Positions 1 through 9,396 of a stretch of DNA of 16,801 nt are shown one piece after another. Position numbers and translations under genes: made by a program. The notes below the pieces were generated by a model. That model saw only the letters and a list, made by a program, of their open reading frames with translations. It did not search any database and had not been told where the DNA came from. The number at the start of each line of letters is the position of its first letter. Position 1 is the first letter of the stretch. The stretch covers positions 1 to 16,801 of the forward strand of contig RCAB01000828.1 in assembly GCA_003640385.1 (NCBI GenBank), written 5' to 3'. This DNA is from Setaria digitata. Taxonomy: Eukaryota; Nematoda; Chromadorea; Rhabditida; Setariidae.

Positions 1-277
1 AACCAATCAAAACATACCTTTCATGTTGAGTAAGATTGAAATTATAAAAAAAAGAATTATCGTGTTGTCATCAAATTAAAAATTAAAATGTTTCCACCGC
101 TAAATAATTAATATATCCTTGAATTAAATTTCCTTATTAAATTAATAAAACTGCGTGGTACTGAACTGAACCTCAATTCACTGAATCCAACGAGTTATTT
201 CTCCATCAGAAAACAGCTGGTGTTTCGAAAATTCACCTTTTCCATGCAAATTTACATTTCATCATTTTATTTGTCTC
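1..277. other. Region downstream of NLE1
   Basis: This AT-rich stretch follows the NLE1 stop codon. I see no coding exon in it on either strand. It should hold the NLE1 3' UTR, with an AATAAA on the minus strand at 266-271. Confidence 0.6.
266..271 (-). terminator. Possible NLE1 poly(A) signal
   Basis: AATAAA on the minus strand lies six bases past the NLE1 TAA. Nematode 3' UTRs can be very short, so it is usable, but this AT-rich DNA makes chance matches common. Confidence 0.4.
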
Positions 278-1682
278 TTATTGACGCCACAATTTTAACA
301 GTTTATCTTTTCCACCGCTAGCTACTCGAGTACCATCCGGACTCCAATCCACGGCAAAAACTTCGTCACCATGTCCAGGAAGATGCATACAGAGACCTTG
401 TTTATATATATCCCAAACCTAAAAAATTAAAGTTTCATTAATCCTTCCTTTTGGGTTTCATATCAGTTAATTACCACTTTCCTCTCTTTAGACTGGTTAG
501 ATTCGATTCTCAAAATGATTTTTCGAAACACTGCAATAAAAAAATGCGTTACAGAAAAAATAATACAAAAATACATGAAGAGATCAGATCAGCATCTAAC
601 GATCGAATCACAACCATCACTCCATATTAACGTGGTTCTTTGCAGTATTAGTTAACCGAAACATTATTAAATCAGTTCAGACTCTACAATTTCTATCTGA
701 CTGACATCATCACTGCTACTTTATTAACCCTGAATATTTTAGTAGTTATATAAATAGACTTGGAACAGTGCTATGACTACAGGTTGCATAAAAAATAAAA
801 CTTGCAGTGGTAGAGAATAATTTGTCTTTTTATGACACTTTTAACCTACTTTCAATGTTGAATCTGCAGAACCGGACACCAATAATCGACTGTCAGCTGA
901 CCAGGCAATCTGATAAACTGCTTGGACGTGTCCTCGCAATGTACTGATAAAGGCACCTGTTCGTCCACACCATAGTTTGATTGATTTATCAAATGATGCT
1001 GATGCAATATACCGAGCATTTGGAGAAAACATAACCTAGAAATGGATCTTTTGAAAACTGATGCGAAGGAGCATCCAAAAAATAGGTGAATTTTGCACTG
1101 CTACCGTAATATACTTCGTGCCTCTAAAAATTTTTATGCTAATACAGAAATGAATGACTAACTTCTTTCCTTCCACATTTAGATCCTAATTTTGGTTATA
1201 GCAGTGCAAAATTCTCGAAATTACTCATTTCCTCTTGGATGCTTTCAAAATACTAATAATTTCACCTGGTTCACCAACTGCTGGTGTCCAGTCATACGGG
1301 TACGAGGTTTTTTTTCATCAGTTGGTTTCCAAAAAAATAACGTAAAGTCATCCGATCCAGAAACTAGCAATTCCTCGCATCCACCCTTTGCTTTTTCATA
1401 TCGTTTTAGAGCTTCTTGCTTACGCAATACCTAGGAAAGGCAAAAAGTAAGCAGTGATTGGTACCCAAGTACTGCAGTTCACTGATCTCATAACATTACA
1501 GCGATACACGCCTTAAATTTAATCCTAAACTTAAATTTAATACCAACAAAAATCACCAAAGATACAGACACAGACACACNGGCCTTAAATTTGGAATAAT
1601 GTGCCTACATTATTCCAAATTTAAAAACTAAATTTAATCCTAAACTTAAATTTAATACCAACAAAAATCACCAAAGACACAG

Positions 1683-1713
<31 letters not shown>

Positions 1714-4007
1714 CACATACATTTTTCCAATCTAACCCGTAAAGGTTAGAATGAAAAAATCAATAATTAATACTAATCCAAAANCACATACACGCACACA
1801 CACACATACATTTTTCCAATCTAACCCGTAAAGGTTAGAATGAAAAAATCAATAATTAATACTAATCCAAAAAAATTTGGAGTCCTATATATATTATTTT
1901 ATTTCAATTTTTAAATAAAACCATGTCGTTATGTAATGTTGTAGATTGTTCCAAGGGATTGTAAAAACTTGTGCGTAAAGCGTATTCCACATTTAAAGCC
2001 AAAGTATTGACCCAGTGAGCGTGCCCAACTAAAGTACGACATAAGACACCATCTTCTGTGCGCCAAACTTTAATTGTACGATCCTAAAATGAGCTAATTT
2101 TAACAAAAAATTTATTTAAAAAATTTCATAGTGACAAATGATTAAAAATCCACAAATAATTCATTATTAAATAAGCATCTTGTTAAAGTTTTACACTTTA
2201 ACCAAGATTTTAACCACAAATAATTTCAGTCAAATCAATTTATATTTAACTCACCTGTGAACCAGTATAAATAAGTCCTTGTCCACCCCATTTTAAACAT
2301 GTCACTGATGCTGTGTGACCTGTCAAACATCGAATTACTTCACATTTCACAGTATTCCAAATTCTGATTACGCCATCTTTCCCCGCACTTGCCAAATGCC
2401 TTGAAATCAATTTGAAATATAAGAAAAGATAATAAACCAATAGAGAACCAGAACTTTCCGAAGACCATCAGGAAACTTACAAAACAAAGATTTGAATTAC
2501 CTGCATTCCGGATTCCTGTGATATGGCTCCCAGGCAAGCTGATTTATCCACTGTTTGTGGCTCGTCATTTTTTTACCGATCTGAGTTCCTGTTTCTGGAT
2601 TCCATAAACATATCTTAACATATATATATGTGTCCATATATATAAACATATATAGATGAAACTTTATAGACAAGGACAGAATTCAAAAAATTAATTTTGC
2701 ATAACATACATGCCCATTTTTGCAAGCTGAAGCAAGCTTCTTGCCATCGGGTGACCAAGCGATACACAATACCCAATTTGTATGTCCTTTGGCAGTATGT
2801 AAAGGTGTCTCAGTATTTAAATCCCAGAAACGTACGGTTGCATCACCTGAACCACTAGCAAGTTCTCTGAAAAACAGAAACCACACAGAATTACTACAAG
2901 AAGTCACCGAATAATTGGTATTGAGGAAGGAACAGCTAAGTATAGCTAGGCACTGAAAGCAAAAATTGTAATAAGAACCTTCCATTTGGGCTAAACTGCA
3001 CACTAATCACTGGCTCACCATGACCAGGGATTGAAGAAGTGCACCTGGTCACCGGCCTCACACGGAATACTGCTTCTGGATAATATAATAATTCGATACT
3101 CTATAATTTAGGCCACACATTGCTCTTGTAAATAATACTGCACAGTTTTTCTTCTTGTTTCCCTTAATCTGAACCAAACATCTGCCTGATCCCAGAGTAC
3201 AAGTATAATTCAAATTCATTTATTCCTATAGTACTTTCACTAACCTCGAAATAATTTTAAAAAAAAGAGGAAAAAAAAACAAAAAAAAAAGGAAAGAACA
3301 GAACAAAGAAATCTAATTACAAATTTTGGGTAAACCCAAAAGTATTTTAAATCTTGAATGAAAAAAAAGACACTTTTTCAACATCAATTTTCTGTTCTGG
3401 TATTGAGCTGCTCAGAGAATCTTCGATCAAAATGCCATCTCTCGTCNGAAGTATTTTAAATCTTGAATGAAAAAAAAGACACTTTTTCAACATCAATTTT
3501 TTGTTCTGGTATTGAGCTGCTCAGAGAATCTTCGATCAAAATGCCATCTCTCGTCCGGAATGTTATTGGAATTGGATCATCTAAACTCCCCAATAGTTGA
3601 TTGCATAAAATCTACAAACATAAGGCTTTAAACGCGTTAATTAAGAAGACTCTAATTCCTCTTTTAGAAAGAAGAATGAAAAGCCAGAAATAAATCATTT
3701 AAAATAAAGTTTCTCAAAAAATAAATAAATAAATAAATAAACAACAAAAAAAAACAACAAAATCAAGTACCTGCAATTGTGCAGCAGTTNAAATAAACAA
3801 AAAAAACAACAAAATCAAGTACCTGCAATTGTGCAGCAGTTGTTGAAAGAGGNTAAATAAACAACAAAAAAAAACAACAAAATCAAGTACCTGCAATTGT
3901 GCAGCAGTTGTTGAAAGAGGTAGAACAATAGCAACCTCACTAAGTTCTTTCCCATCCTCCGAAAAAATCCGTACACTAACACTACGGCCACACTCATCAA
4001 CTTTCAT
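278..4007 (-). CDS. nle1: Notchless homologue 1 (NLE1), WD40 ribosome-assembly factor
   Basis: In the known family this nuclear protein (yeast Rsa4) helps mature pre-60S ribosomal particles; its N-terminal NLE domain contacts the Rea1/Midasin ATPase. Exons, 5' to 3' on the minus strand: 4007-3891, 3611-3483, 3100-2979, 2866-2710, 2613-2501, 2399-2255, 2083-1922, 1430-1266, 1035-850, 418-278. All phases agree, giving about 478 aa (human protein about 485). Residues 1-110 are the NLE domain, including LPLSTTAAQLQ and VFRVRPVTRCTSS. WD40 repeats follow, with ELASGSGDATVRFWD, WSPDGKKLASACKNG, VSGSDDFTLFFW, SASFDKSIKLW and a C-terminal KDKLLKLWRQ before TAA. The start ATG lies two bases behind a TTTTAG acceptor. 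Two oddities are that the usual WD aspartate is Cys in KLWCGRTG, and a blade carries SH where GH is expected. Exons 1 and 2 are partly duplicated beside single Ns, which I take as assembly error. Confidence 0.97.
1514..1677 (+). repeat. N-flanked direct duplication, NLE1 intron
   Basis: The 49-bp segment 1514-1562 recurs at 1629-1677, with the single N at 1580 between them. The match continues past both ends into CA-rich sequence with one T/C difference. The right copy also carries a 43-bp hairpin insertion. It lies in the intron 1431-1921. It is most likely two overlapping contig ends or two haplotypes placed in tandem. Confidence 0.85.
1585..1624. repeat. Perfect 18-bp inverted repeat with 4-base loop
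   Basis: The arms TTAAATTTGGAATAATGT (1585-1602) and its exact reverse complement (1607-1624) flank the loop GCCT. It is present only in the right-hand copy of the surrounding duplication. Confidence 0.9.
1678..1718 (+). repeat. CA-dinucleotide microsatellite
   Basis: A run of CA repeats interrupted by a CG, in an NLE1 intron. A shorter copy recurs at about 1785-1806 as part of the neighbouring duplication. Confidence 0.9.
1709..1872 (+). repeat. N-flanked direct duplication, NLE1 intron
   Basis: About 75 bp at 1709-1783 recurs at 1798-1872 (offset 89), with the single N at 1784 between them. The CA run differs by one repeat unit. Each copy contains a small hairpin, TCTAACC-CGTAAA-GGTTAGA (1731-1750 in the left copy). 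I read it as an unmerged contig overlap. Confidence 0.85.
2614..2660. repeat. TA/ATATATG-rich low-complexity stretch in NLE1 intron
   Basis: Alternating AT runs (TATATATATG, CATATATATA, CATATATAG) fill about half of the 96-bp intron 2614-2709. It is simple sequence with no other signal seen. Confidence 0.7.
3341..3555 (+). repeat. N-flanked duplication covering part of NLE1 exon 2
   Basis: The 106 bp at 3341-3446 recurs at 3450-3555, with the single N at 3447 between them and one substitution (TCTG versus TTTG). The left copy holds a partial second exon 2 (3374-3446). The right copy joins to the complete exon 3483-3611, which is the one in the gene model. Confidence 0.9.
3733..3920 (+). repeat. 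Threefold N-flanked repeat at NLE1 exon 1 donor
   Basis: Three near-copies of the A/C-rich intron start plus the end of exon 1 are separated by single Ns at 3790 and 3853. The exon edge CTGCAATTGTGCAGCAG appears at 3771, 3823 and 3891. Only the last copy is continuous with the start codon. The first two are taken as assembly duplicates. Confidence 0.9.
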
Positions 4008-4009
4008 TA

Positions 4010-4017
4010 CTAAAATG
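4010..4017 (-). promoter_or_regulatory. Probable trans-splice acceptor for NLE1
   Basis: CATTTTAG on the minus strand ends two bases before the NLE1 ATG. No 5' UTR exon with a matching donor was recognised upstream, so a spliced-leader site is the simplest reading. Confidence 0.55.
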
Positions 4018-4196
4018 GTAGAAGGCTAATTATGCGTATTTTTCCACTCTGTGATTGTTTAGTAGCGTTTCGAAGCATTTCCATTTTTCCCTTTTTTACC
4101 TATATCTAATATATCTTGGTCAATGAAAAAGGGATCAAAATCCAGTTTGTTATAAACCAGGAATACAGTTTCTCCATAGACTACTCTCGTTAAATA

Positions 4197-4202
4197 TTTA
4201 TT
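4197..4202 (-). terminator. Probable PSMA3 poly(A) signal
   Basis: AATAAA on the minus strand, about 46 bases after the PSMA3 TAA and well before the NLE1 start. Confidence 0.5.
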
Positions 4203-4247
4203 AATATTTACGAAAAACAACCATAACAAAGTAAAATAAGAAAAAAA

Positions 4248-6695
4248 TTAATCATCCATATCATCTTCTTCTAACTTCGCTTTAGCCCACGTCTCCGCTT
4301 CTTTCACTATCTAAAAGAAACAAATAATTAGTAGTAAGGTGAATAATGCAGAATAAAAATAAATTTAAGAGCTCTCAGCTATACCGCTCAATAACTATCC
4401 AACTCTGCTATAAATAATGAATTGAAATAGAGTCATCGAACAAATAAGTATTTCTATTTATTAGTACTCTACTTCTCAGTACTGCTACATATAATTGTCC
4501 ACGAATTCAGAGAATCACCGTAGACGAAATTTCAACCTCAAAAAACTTTATAATCATCTTCTTTAACTTAACAAACCTCACAATCTACCTTTTCTCTAGA
4601 AAACTCTCCAAACTGAAGATCGAGAAATTCTAATTTATCATACATAAAGAGTTGAAATCGGTTATAAAATGGTGAACATTTGATAATTTTTATTGAANTC
4701 ACAATCTACCTTTTCTCTAGAAAACTCTCCAAACTGAAGGTCGAGAAATTCTAATTTATCATATATAAAGAGTTGAAATCGGTTATAAAATGGTGAACAT
4801 TTGATAATTTTTATTGAAGAAACTAACATCTTTCGGAACAATTTCATGTTTCCCACCAGTAATATCACCTACCCAACCCATTTCTACTTGTAAATTCTTA
4901 TCTTTCGATTCATCTCGCACCATCAAAATTATACGTGCAGCTTCTGAAGCAAAAAAGAAATTATTTCAAGCAAAATATACTTTCTTCAAGCAAACAAATC
5001 TCAGTCTGCAGCATACGAACTCAACAGAGAAAGAAATGGTACCAACCTTTGACTAACTGCTGCATCGGAATATCTTCGAATTTCAACTTTTCAATTTCTG
5101 TTTTAGCAGCCTGACGATGCTTACCAATTGCCCATGCCTTGTACTCGTAACACAAACCTGACGGCTCTAACAAGAACAACTGCGAGCCATTCTGAAAAAT
5201 CATTCTTGTCACCATCTTATATCGAGAAAATTCAAGGCCGATTTTCCTGAGAATTCTGATTCCCCTTCTGAAAAAAAAAAAAGATCGCTCCCATAAAAAG
5301 GAAGAAAAACCTTTTTGTTTATTACCATTCATAGTAATGCTCGTCAAACACTTCTAAATCCCCAAAATGAGGACAACAAATCACTGCATAAAAGCAAACT
5401 TTCTTGTTTTTCTAACTGAAAAAAACAAAGACTTGCCTTCTGATCCCAAGCAGTCAAAAATATTGATGCTCCGAAAGGTCTACTAATACCAAGCGTATAA
5501 ACATGAACATATTCCGCCAACTAAAAATCTTTTTCCATTACACAAAATATACGATTAGTTTCTTTTAAAGAGGTCTATCAATGGGATAAGGAATAGAGCT
5601 CGGGCAAAACTGAACTTCTGTTTTTATTTTGTAAGCACCAATTTTCGTGCATATCCTTAAGCCAGCAAAAAAAAAAAACTGTTACGACAAATGTTGAATA
5701 TATAGGCCATTTTACAAAATTTGAGCAAAAAAGGCACAACATCCACTTATTAGGCACGTCAATGAATTGTGCTTTGAAGTGCACAAAAGTTGGGTATCTT
5801 CGTGGCAAACTGAAGAGAACTATGAATGAATTTACTTGATTGGCCAACTTCTTAATCGGAATAGGTGCTCGATACTCTTTCAGATAATTTAGCGCTTCAT
5901 TTGCTGCATAATCAAGAAGTGCCCTGCAATCTGGATATATGCCTGCCATTGCACAGCCGATGTATTCTCCTGCATTTGCCATCCTTGGATTCGCATTCTA
6001 AATAACTTCAACAATTTATATCTTGAAAAAAAAAAAAAAACAGACTTGCTTGCTACGGAGCTTTCTTACAAGCACAATGTTAGGCTGGGCATTTCCCACA
6101 CTTACTCTGCTAAAAGCAGTGCTATTATCACAGAGAAAAAAGTATACCATGTAAAGCAAGCAAACAAAATTTCTCTACGTTGATATTTACTAACGAAATT
6201 TGAAAAAAAAAAAAATGAATCGAAAACGAAGACCAAAGTTTTCATACTTCTACATATAATTTTGAAGTAATTAGCTTATCAGCCGCTGTGACAACGCCAT
6301 CTTTTCCTCGTATGGCGATCATTGTACCACCATTGTCAACCGCCTTCTGCGCATATTCAACTGAAGAAGAAAATAATAGATCTATCTGTGATTATTGTCT
6401 GAGTTTGATTATGATAAGCTTTTAAATTAATAAAATTAATCCACTTCTCTGGCTTACTGTGTGGTCATCCAGCTTTACAACTGGACTGGAAAGGTGGTAG
6501 AGATGGTAATTATGAAANCTAAGCTTTTAAATTAATAAAATTAATCCACTTCTCTGGCTTAGTCATCCAGCTTTACAACTGGACTGGAAAGGTGGTAGAG
6601 ATGGTAATTATGAAAAGAAACGCACCTTGGAAAATACGTCCATCGGGAGAGAAAGTTGCAGCGGCGAGATCATACCCAGTACCAATTGAGCTCAT
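4248..6695 (-). CDS. psma3: 20S proteasome subunit alpha type-3 (alpha7)
   Basis: This is a structural, non-catalytic outer-ring subunit of the 20S proteasome, in cytosol and nucleus. Exons on the minus strand: 6695-6626, 6360-6254, 5997-5836, 5520-5437, 5191-5047, 4943-4828, 4310-4248. Phases agree and give about 248 aa (human PSMA3 255). The N-terminus [20 protein letters not shown] followed by [11 protein letters not shown] is the proteasome alpha-subunit signature. [16 protein letters not shown] is characteristic of PSMA3 rather than other alpha subunits, and the acidic tail LEEDDMDD matches its usual C-terminus. The intron after 5437 begins GC rather than GT (AAG|GCAAGT). The ATG follows ACTTTTCAG directly, which suggests trans-splicing or a 5' UTR intron. 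NLE1 follows about 240 bp downstream on the same strand. The intron between 4310 and 4828 contains an N-flanked duplication that does not touch coding sequence. Confidence 0.97.
4578..4818 (+). repeat. N-flanked 120-bp duplication, PSMA3 intron
   Basis: 4578-4697 recurs at 4699-4818, with the single N at 4698 between them. There are two substitutions (AAGATCG/AAGGTCG and CATACATA/CATATATA). It lies wholly in the intron 4311-4827. Confidence 0.9.
6415..6615 (+). repeat. N-flanked duplication with a 7-bp indel, PSMA3 first intron
   Basis: 6415-6517 recurs at 6520-6615, with the single N at 6518 between them. The right copy lacks CTGTGTG after TGGCTTA and is otherwise the same, so the copies look like two alleles of one locus. 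Confidence 0.9.
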
Positions 6696-6704
6696 CTGAA
6701 AAGT
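6696..6704 (-). promoter_or_regulatory. Probable trans-splice acceptor for PSMA3
   Basis: ACTTTTCAG abuts the PSMA3 start codon on the minus strand. It could serve a spliced leader or a 5' UTR intron; the sequence alone does not decide between them. Confidence 0.5.
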
Positions 6705-7192
6705 ACAGTTTACGTAGCAACAATTAGTCGTAAGCCTGTCTCTCACCCTTCAAGCGTACGTCAAACTATCCTCCCACCTCTAAACGAAATAGCCTTTATT
6801 GGAGAGCATTCTCAGATATTTAACATTGTCCGTTATGCAACGTACGACGTATCTATACGTCACCACCACTTCACGTTATTTCGTTACTCGCTTACGTGGA
6901 TGGATTTTTGAGAGAGAGAAGAAAGATAATCGTTACAATTCCTCACGATCTTTTATCTCATTATAATTTAGGACTGCTTTTAATCTTGAGTTATTTAATT
7001 TGAATGAAGAATCTTTTCTTGTTTGGAAAAATTTTAAACTAAACTTGATGGAAGAAAATTTCGAAGAAAATCAAAACTAGCTTATTTAAAGACCGTGAAA
7101 TCTCATTGAATTCAGAATCCTTGCATCTAAAGAAAAACGTAAATCAACTGTTCCAAGTATGCAAGGTATACGAAAACGTACGAGAGTTCACA
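6696..7192. promoter_or_regulatory. Divergent region between PSMA3 and the coiled-coil gene
   Basis: This non-coding stretch of about 500 bp should hold the promoters of both genes. On the minus strand ACTTTTCAG (6696-6704) directly precedes the PSMA3 ATG. A GA-rich run (AGAGAGAGAAGAAAG) lies near 6910-6925. I recognise no other defined element. Confidence 0.5.
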
Positions 7193-9308
7193 ATGGGTGA
7201 TCTCGTACGTGATGCGATGCGTGCCGTAAGTTCACTTTTGTTTCATTGTTCATATCAACTATGACTTCATGTTTGCGAAAGCTTGCTAGCTCATGCCAAA
7301 GAAATTCTTTATCAGATGTGCTTAAAGTGTTTCCATATATTGTTTGGTGATATTTCCTCACGTTACTAACACATTTGATTTATCATAGCATTTACAAGTT
7401 CCACTAATACTGTTATTGCGTTTAAACTTACAGTTTTTATGTGCAGGAGAAATTTTACAGACAGGCATCGATGAAGAAGTTGAACAATTGATCGCAGACG
7501 CTATCGTTCGAAGTTGGAATGAAAACCATTCAAAAATCATAACCAGTGAGCGATCAACTGAACGAAAGTTAAAGACTAAAGCTAATGTTAGACACATTTA
7601 TATATGGACGAGGAAAATAATGAGTGCGATAAAATCCAAAATTCATATATTTTCTAGACCATTTTGTGCTTTTCAAATTTTCCGATTATCTAGTTTTTTC
7701 TTTTCCTTAGAAAAGGGGAAAATCTTGAAAACATTTTTCTGGATGTTTGATTTCTGTCGGTGTTCTATAATTTCAGGAACCAAATCTAATCAAAGTGCGA
7801 ATTATAGCCGAACAGTTATGGAAACGTTTAGAACGAATCTATGAAATCAAACTGCAGACATGGAAAGAAAATGAAGCAAAAGTAATAGAAGGAATGGTTG
7901 CGAAACTTCGGTGTGAATATAAAGCAAACCTCTTATTAAAGAAGAAACAGGTGCTTTTAATTTAATTTTTGGTTCCCAAGTTATCTTATGTTTTCGAATC
8001 ACTTTTGTCACTTACATATTCCAGGTAAAATTTTAATATGAGTTTTAATTGAATCCTTATCAATACTTTTGATTTTTTTTTTGATTATCATTAACCTAAC
8101 TGACTAAAAACTTAAGGGTCAAGAGTCAAGCTTCATTTCTGTAAGGTGTTTTATGTTTTATCGTAATTGTTCTTTTCATATTCGTGTTTATATGTTTAAA
8201 AGACAGTGACAATTTCACATGGAAAAAGAATCGAATAATTTAGATTTAGAGAAATGTACTGTTTAGAATCATAAAATTTATTGAGTCAAGTAAACGGCAT
8301 ATACAATGAAGAATAAAAAGTACTCTGTGAAATAGCAATTCCTTTAGCTGGATGAATTAGCGGAACGCAAAGACAATGAATTCAAGAATAAAGAAGATTT
8401 TCTACGAGAGGAAATTCGAATGACTTTTGAGGTCCACGACTTTTTTTTTCCTTTGCTGTAAAAAAAAAAAAGTTTTTCTTTTCTTTTCTTTATTTTAGAA
8501 GCAGTCAGCATTCCAGCAAGCTTATAATTTCACTAGTTTTAGAAAAAAAAGCTGGAATGTGAAAGGGCTTGGCGAGAGATTGAAACAGCGCAGAAGGAAT
8601 TACGATTTCAGAAGGAGTTGTTGGATAATGCTAGAACAACCTTTCAAGCGTGAGTTTATCGTTATAGGTGTGACGTAGAAATTTAAATACTAGTATAATA
8701 GTCTTCTAACAAAGCAAATGACGTTTTCACGTGACTTGGAGTTAAAAGCAATTATCCTTATAAAGGTTAAAGAATAGGAAAAAATTGTGATCTGGAGCAT
8801 CATAATTTAGAAAGAAAGACAATGAACTGCACCTCATAGAACAAGAAAGGTATTCGTTAGAGCAGATCAAGGATGCTTTGAAGATGCATGAAAAATGTAT
8901 TGACCAAAGATTGCGAGAAGCAGTTAGAAAAGCACACGAAAAAGACAAGGCTCAAATAGCAAAATTGGTAGTCATATTTTATTTTCGACAGTTCTTTTTG
9001 CCAAGTCAGTTTTGAGAGAAATATTCGAAAATATTTTACAATATTCGAAATGAATTTAGATTTCTAATTGGAATAAAAAGGAAGCACAACTGTCCGAAAA
9101 ATACAAAGTAGTTTGGAACGAAATATACAAAATTTCCAATGAACAGCAATTTTCTGCCCAGGAAGCGAGACGCTTAAAAAAATTAGAGGTATATTTTTAC
9201 TCTAAATACTCAAAACTTTCCAAAAATCATTACCATTTAATAATAATCTTTTATATTTCTACTTTTCTTATTCTAACTTCCATTTATGATACATGTTTCA
9301 CGGTGTAT

Positions 9309-9396
<88 letters not shown>

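Larger units (their letters stand above)
4008..4247 (-). promoter_or_regulatory. PSMA3-NLE1 intercistronic region
   Basis: About 240 bp separate the PSMA3 stop from the NLE1 start on the same strand. It has AATAAA on the minus strand at 4197-4202, about 46 bases past the PSMA3 stop, and a TTTTAG acceptor two bases before the NLE1 ATG. Both the spacing and the signals fit a nematode operon, but no clear U-rich (Ur) element was recognised. Confidence 0.5.

Noticed and set aside
3733..3920. Tandem or CRISPR-like repeat array
   Set aside because: The copies are separated by single Ns, not spacers, and all contain the same exon edge; a contig-overlap artefact explains them.
4662..4868. Coding-like minus-strand frame in the PSMA3 intron duplication
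   Set aside because: It has no acceptor that would join it to PSMA3 and is part of an N-flanked duplicate. The tail of the frame only overlaps the true exon 4828-4943 out of frame or by extension.
7159..7165. Alternative first exon ATGCAAG with GTATAC donor joined to 7447
   Set aside because: It is in phase, but the 7193-7225 exon with the TTACAG acceptor at 7433 encodes more and has a better donor (GTAAGT). It was not excluded by sequence alone.
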